Positions 7,227 through 14,759 of a stretch of DNA of 64,000 bases are shown here, in pieces. Under the pieces are notes generated by a model. The model searched no databases and was not told where the DNA came from. It was given only the letters and a program-made list of their open reading frames with translations. The DNA is from Nocardioides kongjuensis. GTDB lineage: Bacteria > Actinomycetota > Actinomycetes > Propionibacteriales > Nocardioidaceae. The DNA lies in NCBI RefSeq assembly GCF_013409625.1, contig NZ_JACCBF010000001.1:2111001-2175000 (forward strand), in the 5' to 3' direction. The number at the start of each line of letters is the position of its first letter. Within the stretch, counting starts at the first letter, position 1. Position numbers and translations under genes: made by a program.

Positions 7227-8396
7227 TCACTGCGCGATCGGCACCGGCTCGCCGAGCGCGTCGGCGCCGAGGAGGACCAGCGTCTGCTCGGGCGTGAACG
7301 GGTGGAACTTCGCGGCCCGGACGTCGCGATAGGCCCGCTCGACCACGGAGCCGCGGAAGAAGGCCGGCCCACCGGCGACCTCCATCGCGAGGTCGCACAC
7401 CTCGACGCCGGCCCGGGCGACCTCCGCCTTGGCGTTCATCACCGCCAGCACGGTCGCCCGGGACGGCGTGGGGTCCTCACCGACCAGGGCGAGGGCACCG
7501 TCGAGGGCCCAGCCCGCGACCTGGAGCTTCGCGCGCATCACGCCGACCTGCCGTTGGACCACCACGTCGTCGGCCCGGCGGGCGGCCGCGGCCACCGCGG
7601 CGCCGTACGCCGCCTCGGCGACACCCAGGTAGGCGCCGCTGATGATCGGGAAGGCGATGCTGGAGATGACCTGGAGGGGCGGGTCGACCACACCCCACGG
7701 TCGGTTGGCGAGGACCTTGTCGTCGGGGACGAAGACGTCGACGAGATCGATGTCGTTGCTGGCGGTGCCCCGCATGCCGAGGGTGTCCCAGTTGTCGGCG
7801 ACGGTGACGCCCTCCGCGGCGACCGGGACGGCGAGGTTGAGGACGCGTCGCCCCTGGGCGGGATCGTCGTAGCAGGCCATCGTCGAGATGACGGTGCCGT
7901 GCCGCGACTGGCTCGCGAAGCGCTTGCGACCGGTGACCCGGTAGCCGCCGTCGACCTTGACCGCCTCGCCCTGCGGCTGCGTGTAGTCGCCGCCCCCGGT
8001 CGACACGAGGAGGATCTGCTCCTCGGCGACCCGGCGCAGCGTGGCCTCCGCACCGGGCAGCCCGCGGCGGTAGCGCCAGGCGGTGAACGCGACGACGTGC
8101 TGGTGCATGGCGCTGGCGAGGGCGGTCGCGCCGCAGTGGTGCCCGAGCTCGCGCTGCAGCGCCACCAGGTCACGGATGGTGGCACCACCGCCGCCGAGCT
8201 CGACGGGGACGGCGGCCCGGAGCAGGCCCGCGGCCCGCAGCTCGTCGTACGCCTCGGAGACGAAGCTCCCCTCGACGTCGTGGCGCGCGGCGTGGGCGGC
8301 GATGCGGGGACCGATGGCGGCGGCCCGCTCGGCGGGAGTGGCGGTGGTCGGGGTGGCGGTGGTCGGGGTGGCGGTGGGCTGGAGTGTGCTGGTCAT
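7227..8396 (-). CDS. Acyl-CoA dehydrogenase family flavoprotein
   Basis: A 389-residue member of the acyl-CoA dehydrogenase superfamily, nearer the HpaB/DszC-like or dibenzothiophene-monooxygenase-like branch than classic fatty-acid enzymes, judging by ALASAMHQHVVAFTAWRY, FASQSRHGTVISTMACY and NDIDLVDVFVPDDKV. It should bind FAD or FMN and act on an acyl-CoA or small aromatic substrate; the substrate cannot be read. The ATG at 8396 is followed by a low-complexity segment ATPTTATPTTATP produced by a 15-bp repeat (about 8339-8375). It is divergent from an HxlR-type regulator with a shared 107-bp control region. Confidence 0.8.
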   Translation of the reverse strand: MTSTLQPTATPTTATPTTATPAERAAAIGPRIAAHAARHDVEGSFVSEAYDELRAAGLLRAAVPVELGGGGATIRDLVALQRELGHHCGATALASAMHQHVVAFTAWRYRRGLPGAEATLRRVAEEQILLVSTGGGDYTQPQGEAVKVDGGYRVTGRKRFASQSRHGTVISTMACYDDPAQGRRVLNLAVPVAAEGVTVADNWDTLGMRGTASNDIDLVDVFVPDDKVLANRPWGVVDPPLQVISSIAFPIISGAYLGVAEAAYGAAVAAAARRADDVVVQRQVGVMRAKLQVAGWALDGALALVGEDPTPSRATVLAVMNAKAEVARAGVEVCDLAMEVAGGPAFFRGSVVERAYRDVRAAKFHPFTPEQTLVLLGADALGEPVPIAQ

Positions 8397-8430
8397 GGAA
8401 CCAATGTCCGGCCGCGGGACGGCCGCCTCC

Positions 8431-8469
8431 AGTCCAGGAAGACGACCCGGCTGGTCCAACTTCTGGACT
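8431..8469. promoter_or_regulatory. Inverted repeat in the acyl-CoA dehydrogenase/HxlR divergent promoter
   Basis: AGTCCAGGAAG at 8431-8441 faces CTTCTGGACT at 8460-8469, an imperfect inverted repeat (one extra base in one arm) with an 18-base spacer. It lies centrally between the two divergent starts. It is the best candidate site for the HxlR protein to control both directions. Confidence 0.5.
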
Positions 8470-8503
8470 ACCCGTGGCCGGCGCCGGGGAGCACCATGGG
8501 CAG

Positions 8504-9202
8504 ATGCCCGACTACGGCAACTACTGCCCCGTCTCGATGGCGTCCGAGGTGGTCGCGGACCGCTGGACGCCGCTCATCATCCGGGAGCTGGTGCTCGGGA
8601 ACACCCGCTTCAACGACATCGCCCGGGCGCTGCCCGGCATCTCGCGCTCGCTGCTCGTGCAGCGCCTGCGTCACCTCGAGCGCCGCGGCGTGCTCGAGAC
8701 CTGGCCGGCACCGACGGGACGCGGGAGCGAGTACCACCTCACGCCGGCCGGCCGCGACCTCGAGCGGGTGATCGACAGCCTCGGGCGCTGGGCGATCGAG
8801 TGGCTCTTCGAGGAGCTGCGCCCCCACGACGTCGCCCCGACCACGCTGATGTGGTGGATGCACCGCCGCGTCGACCTCGAGCGGCTGCCGCCGGGCCGCA
8901 CGGTCGTGGAGTTCCGGCACACCGCGCCCGAGGCCGTCACCATCTGGCTGGTCATGGAGCGCTCGGAGGTCTCGGTGTGCCTCCAGCACCCGGGCTTCGC
9001 CGTCGACGTCGAGGTCACCGGCAGCACCCCGGCCCTCTCCGACGTCTTCCAGGGCTACTGCACGTGGCAGGAGGCGCTCGACGCCGGGCGGCTCGAGGTC
9101 GCCGGGCTCCCCCGCCTCCTCGACGCCCTGCCGCGGTGGTTCCTGTGGAGCCCGTGGGCCGAGGTGACCCGGGAACGGGCCGATCGCGCCCTGGCCAACT
9201 AG
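8504..9202 (+). CDS. HxlR-family winged-helix transcriptional regulator
   Basis: A 232-residue regulator. The N-terminal HxlR winged helix covers about residues 1-100: NYCPVSMASEVVADRWTPLIIREL, then NDIARALPGISRSLLVQRLRHL as recognition region and a wing around GSEYHLTPAG. The C-terminal half (about 110-232) is an SCP2/sterol-carrier-like extension (FRHTAPEAVTIWLVMERSEVSVCL), seen in longer HxlR proteins and possibly able to sense a hydrophobic ligand. The ATG at 8504 places the conserved Cys at residue 8, a typical distance. It is divergent from the acyl-CoA dehydrogenase gene, the likely target. Its stop codon lies inside the KstR-like palindrome of the next gene. Confidence 0.88.
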   Translation: MPDYGNYCPVSMASEVVADRWTPLIIRELVLGNTRFNDIARALPGISRSLLVQRLRHLERRGVLETWPAPTGRGSEYHLTPAGRDLERVIDSLGRWAIEWLFEELRPHDVAPTTLMWWMHRRVDLERLPPGRTVVEFRHTAPEAVTIWLVMERSEVSVCLQHPGFAVDVEVTGSTPALSDVFQGYCTWQEALDAGRLEVAGLPRLLDALPRWFLWSPWAEVTRERADRALAN

Positions 9203-9217
9203 AACCTGTTCTAGAGT
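9200..9217 (+). promoter_or_regulatory. KstR-like operator overlapping a leaderless promoter
   Basis: TAGAACCTGTTCTA at 9200-9213 fits TNNAACNNGTTNNA, the published consensus of the mycobacterial sterol/lipid repressor KstR; the palindrome extends to 7-bp arms (9199-9214). A -10-like TAGAGT (9212-9217) overlaps it, ending seven bases before the GTG of the SDR gene. Repression of the SDR gene by a KstR-type TetR protein is inferred. Confidence 0.65.
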
Positions 9218-9224
9218 CGGCTGC

Positions 9225-10079
9225 GTGGGTACCTACGCAGTCACCGGATCCGCCTCCGGCATGGGCGCCGCCGTCGTCGCGCGGCTCGTCGCCGACGGCC
9301 ACACCGTCATCGGCGTCGACCTCAAGGACGCCGACGTCGTCGCGGACCTCTCCACCCCGGACGGACGGCGTACGGCGGCCGCCGCCGTCCTCGACCGCGC
9401 GGGTGGCGTGCTCGACGGCGCGGTCCTGGCGGCGGGCCTCGGCCCGGCGCCCGGCCGGGACCGCGCCCGGCTGATCGCCGAGGTCAACTACCTCGGCGTC
9501 GTCGAGCTGCTCGACGCCTGGCGCCCGGCGCTGGCCGCCGCCCAGCGGGCGAAGGTCGTCGTGTTCTCCAGCAACTCCACGACGACCATGCCGATGGTGC
9601 CGCGCCGCGCCGTCCGTGCCCTGCTGGAGCGCGACGTGCCGAAGGCGCTCGGCTCGCTGCGGAGGTTCGGGAGGATGGCGCCGTCCTTCGCCTACGGCGC
9701 CAGCAAGATCGCCGTCAGCCAGTGGGTGCGCCGCGAGGCCGTCACCCCCGAGTGGGCCGGCGCCGGCATCCGGCTCAACGCGATCGCTCCGGGCGCGATC
9801 CTCACGCCGCTGCTCGAGCAGCAGCTCGCGACTCCCGCGGAGGCGAAGCGGATCAGGGCGTTCCCGGTCCCGATCGGCGGCTTCGGCGACGCCGGCCAGC
9901 TGGCCGCGTGGGTGGTGTTCATGCTCTCCGACGCCGCGGACTTCCTGTGCGGCAGCGTCGTCTTCGTCGACGGCGGCTCGGACGCCTGGTTCCGCGCCGG
10001 CGACTGGCCGCGCCCGGTGCCCGCGGTGCGGCTGCGCGGCTACCTCCGGCGGATGAAGGAGTTCCGAGCGCTGCGCTGA
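9225..10079 (+). CDS. SDR family NAD(P)-dependent oxidoreductase, probably steroid/lipid-linked
   Basis: A 284-residue classical short-chain dehydrogenase: cofactor motif TGSASGMG near residues 7-14, catalytic Ser region VVVFSSNST, active site YGASK and the C-terminal VVFVDGGSDAWF. An insert of about 30 residues (MPMVPRRAVRALLERDVPKA) between the Ser strand and the Tyr-Lys motif resembles hydroxysteroid dehydrogenase-like SDRs. The substrate is inferred only, from the KstR-like operator 11 bases upstream. The GTG start follows a -10 box by seven bases, so the message is probably leaderless. The next gene lies about 160 bases downstream with its own palindromes. Confidence 0.85.
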   Translation: MGTYAVTGSASGMGAAVVARLVADGHTVIGVDLKDADVVADLSTPDGRRTAAAAVLDRAGGVLDGAVLAAGLGPAPGRDRARLIAEVNYLGVVELLDAWRPALAAAQRAKVVVFSSNSTTTMPMVPRRAVRALLERDVPKALGSLRRFGRMAPSFAYGASKIAVSQWVRREAVTPEWAGAGIRLNAIAPGAILTPLLEQQLATPAEAKRIRAFPVPIGGFGDAGQLAAWVVFMLSDAADFLCGSVVFVDGGSDAWFRAGDWPRPVPAVRLRGYLRRMKEFRALR

Positions 10080-10192
10080 CGTCCGGCGATCCCCGCCGCG
10101 GGCCCTGCGAACGGTGGGGCGTGCGGGCATCACCTCTTCAGCGGCGATTCCTGCGCCGCCGCGCCTCGGCGTGACGCGCACCACCTGAAACA

Positions 10193-10210
10193 AGTTGCGC
10201 AACTAGTTGC
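10193..10210 (+). promoter_or_regulatory. Overlapping palindromes upstream of padR-fadH
   Basis: Two perfect 12-bp palindromes share six bases: AGTTGCGCAACT (10193-10204) and GCAACTAGTTGC (10199-10210), giving three half-sites GTTGC/GCAAC/GTTGC. They end 31 bases before the PadR start. The second also has an AAC-TA-GTT core, one base off the KstR consensus, so either PadR or a KstR-type protein could bind. Confidence 0.6.
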
Positions 10211-10241
10211 ATAGCCTCGCGGCCTGGGGCACGCTGGGGCC

Positions 10242-10787
10242 ATGGCCCTCGAGCACGCGATCCTCGTGTCGCTGAGCGAACGCGCCGCCTCCGGCTCGGA
10301 CCTGGTGCGGCGCTTCGACGCGTCGATCGGGTTCTTCTGGTCGGCGACCCACCAGCAGATCTACCGCGTGCTGGGCCGGATGGAGGGCGACGGCTGGATC
10401 ACCTCCGAGGCCGTCGCGCAGGCCGACCGACCCACCAAGAAGGTGTACGCCGTCACCGACGCCGGCCGCGCCGAGCTGGCCCGCTGGATCGGCGAGCCGA
10501 CCACGCCCGACGCCATGCGCAGCAGCGTCGGCGTCAAGATGCGCGGGGCGTCGTACGGCGACCGTGCGGCGCTCCTCGACGACCTGCGCCGTCAGCTCGA
10601 CGAGCACACCAAGCGGCTCTCGCTCTACGAGTACCTGGCCGCGCGCGACTTCCCCGACCCGAGCGCCCTCGACGACGCCGACCTCGACATCTACCTCGTG
10701 CTGCGCGGCGGCCTCCTGATGGAGGAGTTCTGGATCCGCTGGCTGACCGAGTACCTCGACGCCCACACCCGCAAGGAGTCCCGATGA
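10242..10787 (+). CDS. PadR-family transcriptional regulator
   Basis: A 181-residue PadR subfamily-1 regulator: N-terminal winged helix from about 1-85 (MALEHAILVSLSERAASGSDL, FFWSATHQQIYRVLGRME, wing PTKKVYAVTDAG) and a C-terminal helical dimerisation domain (about 95-181). It is the first gene of an operon with the fadH-like reductase (4-base overlap) and a SnoaL-like gene. PadR proteins usually autorepress and respond to small, often aromatic or lipophilic, effectors. The paired palindromes just upstream are candidate binding sites. Confidence 0.9.
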   Translation: MALEHAILVSLSERAASGSDLVRRFDASIGFFWSATHQQIYRVLGRMEGDGWITSEAVAQADRPTKKVYAVTDAGRAELARWIGEPTTPDAMRSSVGVKMRGASYGDRAALLDDLRRQLDEHTKRLSLYEYLAARDFPDPSALDDADLDIYLVLRGGLLMEEFWIRWLTEYLDAHTRKESR

Positions 10788-12787
10788 CCGCCTACCCCCT
10801 GCTCACCACCCCGGCCACCGTCGGCGGCCTGGAGCTCCAGTCCCGCGCGGTGATGGGCTCGATGCACACCGGCCTCGAGGACCGGCCCTGGCACATCGAC
10901 GAGCTCGCGGCGTACTTCGCCGAGCGCGCGGCCGGCGGCGTCGGCCTGATTGTCACGGGCGGCTACTCCCCCAACGTGCGCGGCTGGCTGCTGCCGTTCG
11001 GCTCGCAGATGACCACCCGACTCAACGCGCACCGCCATCAGCGGGTGACCGAGGCGGTCCACGCGAACGGCGGCAGGATCGCGCTGCAGCTGCTGCACGC
11101 GGGCCGCTACGGCTACACGCCGTTCAGCGTCTCGGCGAGCGCGACCAAGTCGCCGATCACCCCGTTCAAGGCGTCCGCCCTGTCCGGACGCGCGGTCGAG
11201 AGGACCATCGACGACTTCGTCGCGTCGGCGAAGCTCGCGCAGAAGGCCGGGTACGACGGCATCGAGGTGATGGGCTCCGAGGGCTACCTGATCAACCAGT
11301 TCCTCGCGGCACGCACGAACCGTCGCAGCGACAAGTGGGGCGGCTCGGCCGAGAACCGGATGCGCTTCCCCGTCGAGGTCGTGCGCCGGATCCGCCAGGA
11401 GCTGCCGGACTTCTTCGTCATGTACCGGATGTCGCTGCTCGACCTCGTCCCCGACGGCCAGACCTGGGCGGAGACCGTCGACCTCGCGCACAAGCTCGAG
11501 GAGGCCGGGGCCAGCGTCTTCAACACCGGCATCGGCTGGCACGAGGCGCGGGTCCCCACGATCGTCACCAGCGTCCCGCGCGGCGCATGGGTCGACAGCA
11601 CGCTGCGGCTCAAGGCCGAGGTCTCGATCCCGGTGTGCGCGAGCAACCGGATCAACACCCCCGACGTCGCGGAGTCCGTGCTGGAGCAGGGCGTCGACCT
11701 GGTCTCGATGGCCCGCCCGTTCCTCGCCGACGCCGACCTCGTCACCAAGGCCCGCGACGGCCGCGCCGACGAGATCAACACCTGCATCGGCTGCAACCAG
11801 GCCTGCCTCGACCACACCTTCCAGGCCAAGCGGGCCTCCTGCCTGGTCAACCCCCGCGCCTGCCACGAGACCACGCTGGTGCTCAGCCCGACCCGCCGCG
11901 CGAAGCGCGTCGCCGTCGTCGGGGGTGGCCCGGCCGGCCTCGCGACCGCCGTCAGCGCCGCCGAGCGCGGCCACGACGTCACCCTCTTCGAGGCCTCCGA
12001 CGAGCTGGGCGGGCAGTTCCGGCTGGCCATGCAGATCCCCGGCAAGGAGGAGTTCGCCGAGACGCTGCGCTACTTCCGCCGGCGCATGGAGGTCCTCGGC
12101 GTCAACGTGAAGCTCGCGACCCGGGCCACGCCCGACGTGCTGACCGGGTACGACGAGGTCGTGGTCGCCACCGGTGTCGAGCCGCGCACGCCGCGCATCC
12201 CCGGCATCGACCACGCGAAGGTCGTCTCCTACCCCGACGCGATCACCGGCCGCGTCGCCGTGGGCGCCCGGGTCGCGGTGATGGGCGCGGGCGGCATCGG
12301 CTTCGACGTGACCGAGCTCCTGGCGCACACGCCCGAGACGGTCGAGGAGTGGAAGGCGCACTGGGGTGTCGCCGACCCGGCCGTCGTACGCGGTGGTGTG
12401 ACCGACAAGGCGCCGCGCACCCCCGCCCGCGAGGTCTGGCTGCTCCAGCGCAAGGAGTCGGCGCAGGGCAAGGGCCTCGGCAAGACGTCGGGCTGGGTGC
12501 ACCGCGCCGCGGTCAAGGACCTCGGCGTCCACCAGCTCAGCGGCGTCACCTACGACCGGATCGACGACGCCGGCCTCCACGTGACCGTCGACGGCACCCC
12601 GCAGGTGCTCGACGTCGACCACGTCGTCGTGTGCGCCGGCCAGGAGTCGGTCCGCGGCCTGTACGACGAGCTGCTCGCCTCGGACTTCCCCGGCCGGGTG
12701 CACCTGATCGGTGGAGCGGACCTCGCCGCCGAGCTGGATGCCAAGCGCGCGATCAAGCAGGGCACCGAGCTGGCGGCAGCGCTGTGA
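10784..12787 (+). CDS. fadH: 2,4-dienoyl-CoA reductase-type FMN/FAD/Fe-S oxidoreductase
   Basis: A 667-residue enzyme with FadH architecture. Residues 1 to about 350 form an old-yellow-enzyme TIM barrel (LQLLHAGRYGY, DGIEVMGSEGYLINQFL). A [4Fe-4S] motif CIGCNQACLDHTF followed by SCLVNPRAC comes next, then an FAD domain (VAVVGGGPAGLATAVSAAERG) and an NAD(P) domain (VAVMGAGGIGFDV). The family reduces 2,4-dienoyl-CoA in the breakdown of unsaturated fatty acids; relatives act on other enoyl or N-oxide substrates. Start ATG overlaps the padR stop by four bases, and its stop overlaps the GTG of the SnoaL-like gene. Confidence 0.88.
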   Translation: MTAYPLLTTPATVGGLELQSRAVMGSMHTGLEDRPWHIDELAAYFAERAAGGVGLIVTGGYSPNVRGWLLPFGSQMTTRLNAHRHQRVTEAVHANGGRIALQLLHAGRYGYTPFSVSASATKSPITPFKASALSGRAVERTIDDFVASAKLAQKAGYDGIEVMGSEGYLINQFLAARTNRRSDKWGGSAENRMRFPVEVVRRIRQELPDFFVMYRMSLLDLVPDGQTWAETVDLAHKLEEAGASVFNTGIGWHEARVPTIVTSVPRGAWVDSTLRLKAEVSIPVCASNRINTPDVAESVLEQGVDLVSMARPFLADADLVTKARDGRADEINTCIGCNQACLDHTFQAKRASCLVNPRACHETTLVLSPTRRAKRVAVVGGGPAGLATAVSAAERGHDVTLFEASDELGGQFRLAMQIPGKEEFAETLRYFRRRMEVLGVNVKLATRATPDVLTGYDEVVVATGVEPRTPRIPGIDHAKVVSYPDAITGRVAVGARVAVMGAGGIGFDVTELLAHTPETVEEWKAHWGVADPAVVRGGVTDKAPRTPAREVWLLQRKESAQGKGLGKTSGWVHRAAVKDLGVHQLSGVTYDRIDDAGLHVTVDGTPQVLDVDHVVVCAGQESVRGLYDELLASDFPGRVHLIGGADLAAELDAKRAIKQGTELAAAL

Positions 12788-13194
12788 GCGCCCCCGTGAG
12801 CGCCGGGTCCGCCTTCCGGGCGGCCGTCGAGGCCCGCGACGTCGCTGCGATGCAGGCGTGCCTGGCGCCGGACGTCGTCTTCCGCAGCCCGGTGGCCCAC
12901 AAGCCCTACCTGGGCAAGGCGATCACCGGCGCCATCCTGGCGAACGTGATCGAGGTGCTGGAGGAGTTCCGCTACCTGCGCGAGCTGTCGGACGAGCACG
13001 GGCACGCCCTCGTCTTCGAGGCGACCGTGGACGGCCTGGACATCACCGGCTGCGACTTCCTGGTCCTCGACGACGACGGCCTGATCAGCGACTTCATGGT
13101 GATGGTGCGCCCGCTCAGGGCCGCGCAGGCGCTGGCCGAGCAGATGGGTGCGCGGTTCGACGCCATCGTGGCGCTCGCCTCCGAGGCGACATAA
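12784..13194 (+). CDS. SnoaL/NTF2-like small protein
   Basis: A 136-residue single-domain NTF2-fold protein: SAFRAAVEARDVAAMQACLAPD at the N-terminus is the typical first helix, followed by VVFRSPVAHKPYLGK and the strand-rich FLVLDDDGLISDFMVMVRPL. The GTG at 12784 overlaps the fadH stop (GTGA), giving coupled translation; a second GTG at 12796 is possible. NTF2-like proteins are isomerases, hydratases or binding proteins; nothing here separates these roles. A strong hairpin lies just after its stop. Confidence 0.8.
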   Translation: MSAPVSAGSAFRAAVEARDVAAMQACLAPDVVFRSPVAHKPYLGKAITGAILANVIEVLEEFRYLRELSDEHGHALVFEATVDGLDITGCDFLVLDDDGLISDFMVMVRPLRAAQALAEQMGARFDAIVALASEAT

Positions 13195-13211
13195 CCACGA
13201 GCCTGGACGAC

Positions 13212-13278
13212 GAAACTCGCGCTGGGACGATGATGCTTCCTCGTCCCAGCGCGAGTTTCACCGGCCGGCCGGTGAAAC
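13212..13278. terminator. Two interlocked hairpins between convergent genes
   Basis: A perfect 19-bp stem has arms 13212-13230 and 13241-13259 around a 10-base loop. A perfect 24-bp palindrome (12-bp arms GTTTCACCGGCC / GGCCGGTGAAAC, 13255-13278) shares its first five bases with the right arm of that stem. Located between two convergent stops (13194 and 13282), it should act as a bidirectional terminator, with the shared bases making the two full structures partly exclusive. Confidence 0.75.
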
Positions 13279-13281
13279 TGA

Positions 13282-13761
13282 CTAGATCGCCGGGTTGTCG
13301 GCGTCCCCCGGCTTCACCTCGCCGCGCCAGCCACCGGTCTCGGTGCCGCGGGTCTCGATGAACTGCTTGAAGCGCTCGAGGTCGCCCTCGGTGCGCCGGT
13401 CGATGATCCGCAGCGCGTCGCCGGTCTTCTCCACGATCCCCTCGGGCTCGAACTCCATCCGCAGCGTGACCCGCGTCGACTGGCCGAGCTCGTCGGGCGC
13501 GAAGGAGACGGTCCCGTCGTTCTTCGTGCCGCCGAGGGCGCGCCAGGTGATCCGCTCGTCAGGCGTCTGGTCGACGATCTCGGCGTCCCACTCACGGTGC
13601 ACGCCCGCGATGTCGGCTCGCCAGTGCAGGTGGGTGTCGTCGAGCTGGCGGACCTCCTCGACGCCCTCCATGAAGGACGGGAAGGTCTCGAACTGGGTCC
13701 ACTGGTCGTACGCCGTGCGGACGGGGACGTCGACGGTCACGGACTTCTCGATCGTGCTCAT
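13282..13761 (-). CDS. SRPBCC family (polyketide cyclase/dehydrase-like) protein
   Basis: A 159-residue SRPBCC-fold protein: MSTIEKSVTVDVPVRTAYDQWTQFETFPSFMEGVEEV at the start, then VHREWDAEIVDQTPDERITW and the long C-terminal helix with EGDLERFKQFIETRG. Proteins of this type (often called cyclase/dehydrase or YndB-like) carry a hydrophobic pocket; roles vary. The ATG at 13761 is preceded by GAGAGGAG; longer in-frame versions add a basic leader unlike the family. It is divergent from the osmoprotectant transporter operon. Confidence 0.85.
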   Translation of the reverse strand: MSTIEKSVTVDVPVRTAYDQWTQFETFPSFMEGVEEVRQLDDTHLHWRADIAGVHREWDAEIVDQTPDERITWRALGGTKNDGTVSFAPDELGQSTRVTLRMEFEPEGIVEKTGDALRIIDRRTEGDLERFKQFIETRGTETGGWRGEVKPGDADNPAI

Positions 13762-13933
13762 GGTTCGTGCTCCTCTCGTCGGTTGACCGGGTGGTACCCG
13801 ACGGATCGGGGCGAAACCCGGGTGTCGCCTCGATGGTTCCGCGACGAGCGGGAGCCTCGCCCGGGCGCGGCGCCTCGCACCGTGCCCGCACCTTGCTGGC
13901 GCGCATCTCCACCCCGTTGTCCGCCCGGCACCG

Positions 13934-13939
13934 TAGGGT
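13934..13939 (+). promoter_or_regulatory. -10 box for a leaderless transporter transcript
   Basis: TAGGGT lies exactly seven bases before the ATG of the ABC ATPase gene, and no Shine-Dalgarno sequence separates them. Spacing equals that of the ArsR and SDR genes in this window. No good -35 box is visible. Confidence 0.45.
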
Positions 13940-13946
13940 GCCACGC

Positions 13947-14759
13947 ATGGGGATCGAGTTCCGCGACGTCGGCAAGACCTACCCCGACGGCACCGTCGCC
14001 GTGACGGGCTTCTCGTGCACCGTCCCCTCCCACCGCACCCTCGCCCTCGTCGGCACCTCCGGGTCCGGCAAGACCACGCTGATGCGGATGGTCAACCGGA
14101 TGGTCGAGCCCACCACGGGCTCGGTGCTGATCGACGAGCGCGACGTCCAGGACCTCGACAAGGTCGAGCTGCGCCGCTCCATCGGCTACGTGCCCCAGGC
14201 CGGGGGCCTGCTCCCCCACCGGCGGGTGGTCGACAACGTCGCGACCGTCCCCGTCCTCACCGGTACGCCGAAGCGCGCGGCCCGCGACGCCGCCCTGGCC
14301 CTGCTGGAGCGGGTCGGGATCGACCCCGCCCTCGGGAAGCGCTACCCCGCGCAGCTCTCCGGCGGTCAGCAGCAGCGGGTCGCGGTGGCCCGGGCGCTCG
14401 CCGCGGAGCCCAACGTCTTGCTGATGGACGAGCCGTTCGGCGCGGTCGACCCGATCGTGCGCCGCGGGTTGCAGGACCAGCTGCTGCAGCTGCAGGCCGA
14501 GCTCGGCAAGACCATCGTGCTGGTCACCCACGACATCGACGAGGCGTTCCGGCTCGGCGACGAGGTGGTCATCCTGCGCACCGGCGGGATCGTCGCCCAG
14601 ACGGGCACCCCGAAGGAGATCGTCGCCGCTCCCGCGGACGAGTTCGTGCGCGACTTCATCGGCGCCGACCGCGCGGAGCGGGCGCTGCGCACCGTCGAGA
14701 TCGACGGCCGCAGCGTGGTCGTCGACGGCGACGGACGACCGGTGGGTGTCCTCGAGTGA
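13947..14759 (+). CDS. Osmoprotectant (betaine/choline) ABC transporter, ATP-binding subunit
   Basis: A 270-residue ABC ATPase of the OpuCA/ProV group: Walker A GTSGSGKTT (about residues 36-44), Q-loop VPQAGGLLPHRRVVDNV, signature LSGGQQQRVAVARAL, Walker B LLMDEPFGAVDP and H-loop VTHDIDEA. The tail after about residue 235 is short and lacks the paired CBS domains found in many betaine ATPases. It energises the two permeases encoded next, with GTGA start/stop overlaps linking the genes. ATG 13947 is chosen because it begins directly at the first strand and follows a -10 box. Confidence 0.9.
   Translation: MGIEFRDVGKTYPDGTVAVTGFSCTVPSHRTLALVGTSGSGKTTLMRMVNRMVEPTTGSVLIDERDVQDLDKVELRRSIGYVPQAGGLLPHRRVVDNVATVPVLTGTPKRAARDAALALLERVGIDPALGKRYPAQLSGGQQQRVAVARALAAEPNVLLMDEPFGAVDPIVRRGLQDQLLQLQAELGKTIVLVTHDIDEAFRLGDEVVILRTGGIVAQTGTPKEIVAAPADEFVRDFIGADRAERALRTVEIDGRSVVVDGDGRPVGVLE

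Noticed and set aside
8339..8375. Tandem 15-bp repeat GGTCGGGGTGGCGGT.
   Set aside because: It lies inside the acyl-CoA dehydrogenase start and simply encodes an ATPTT linker; too few units for an array and no regulatory logic.
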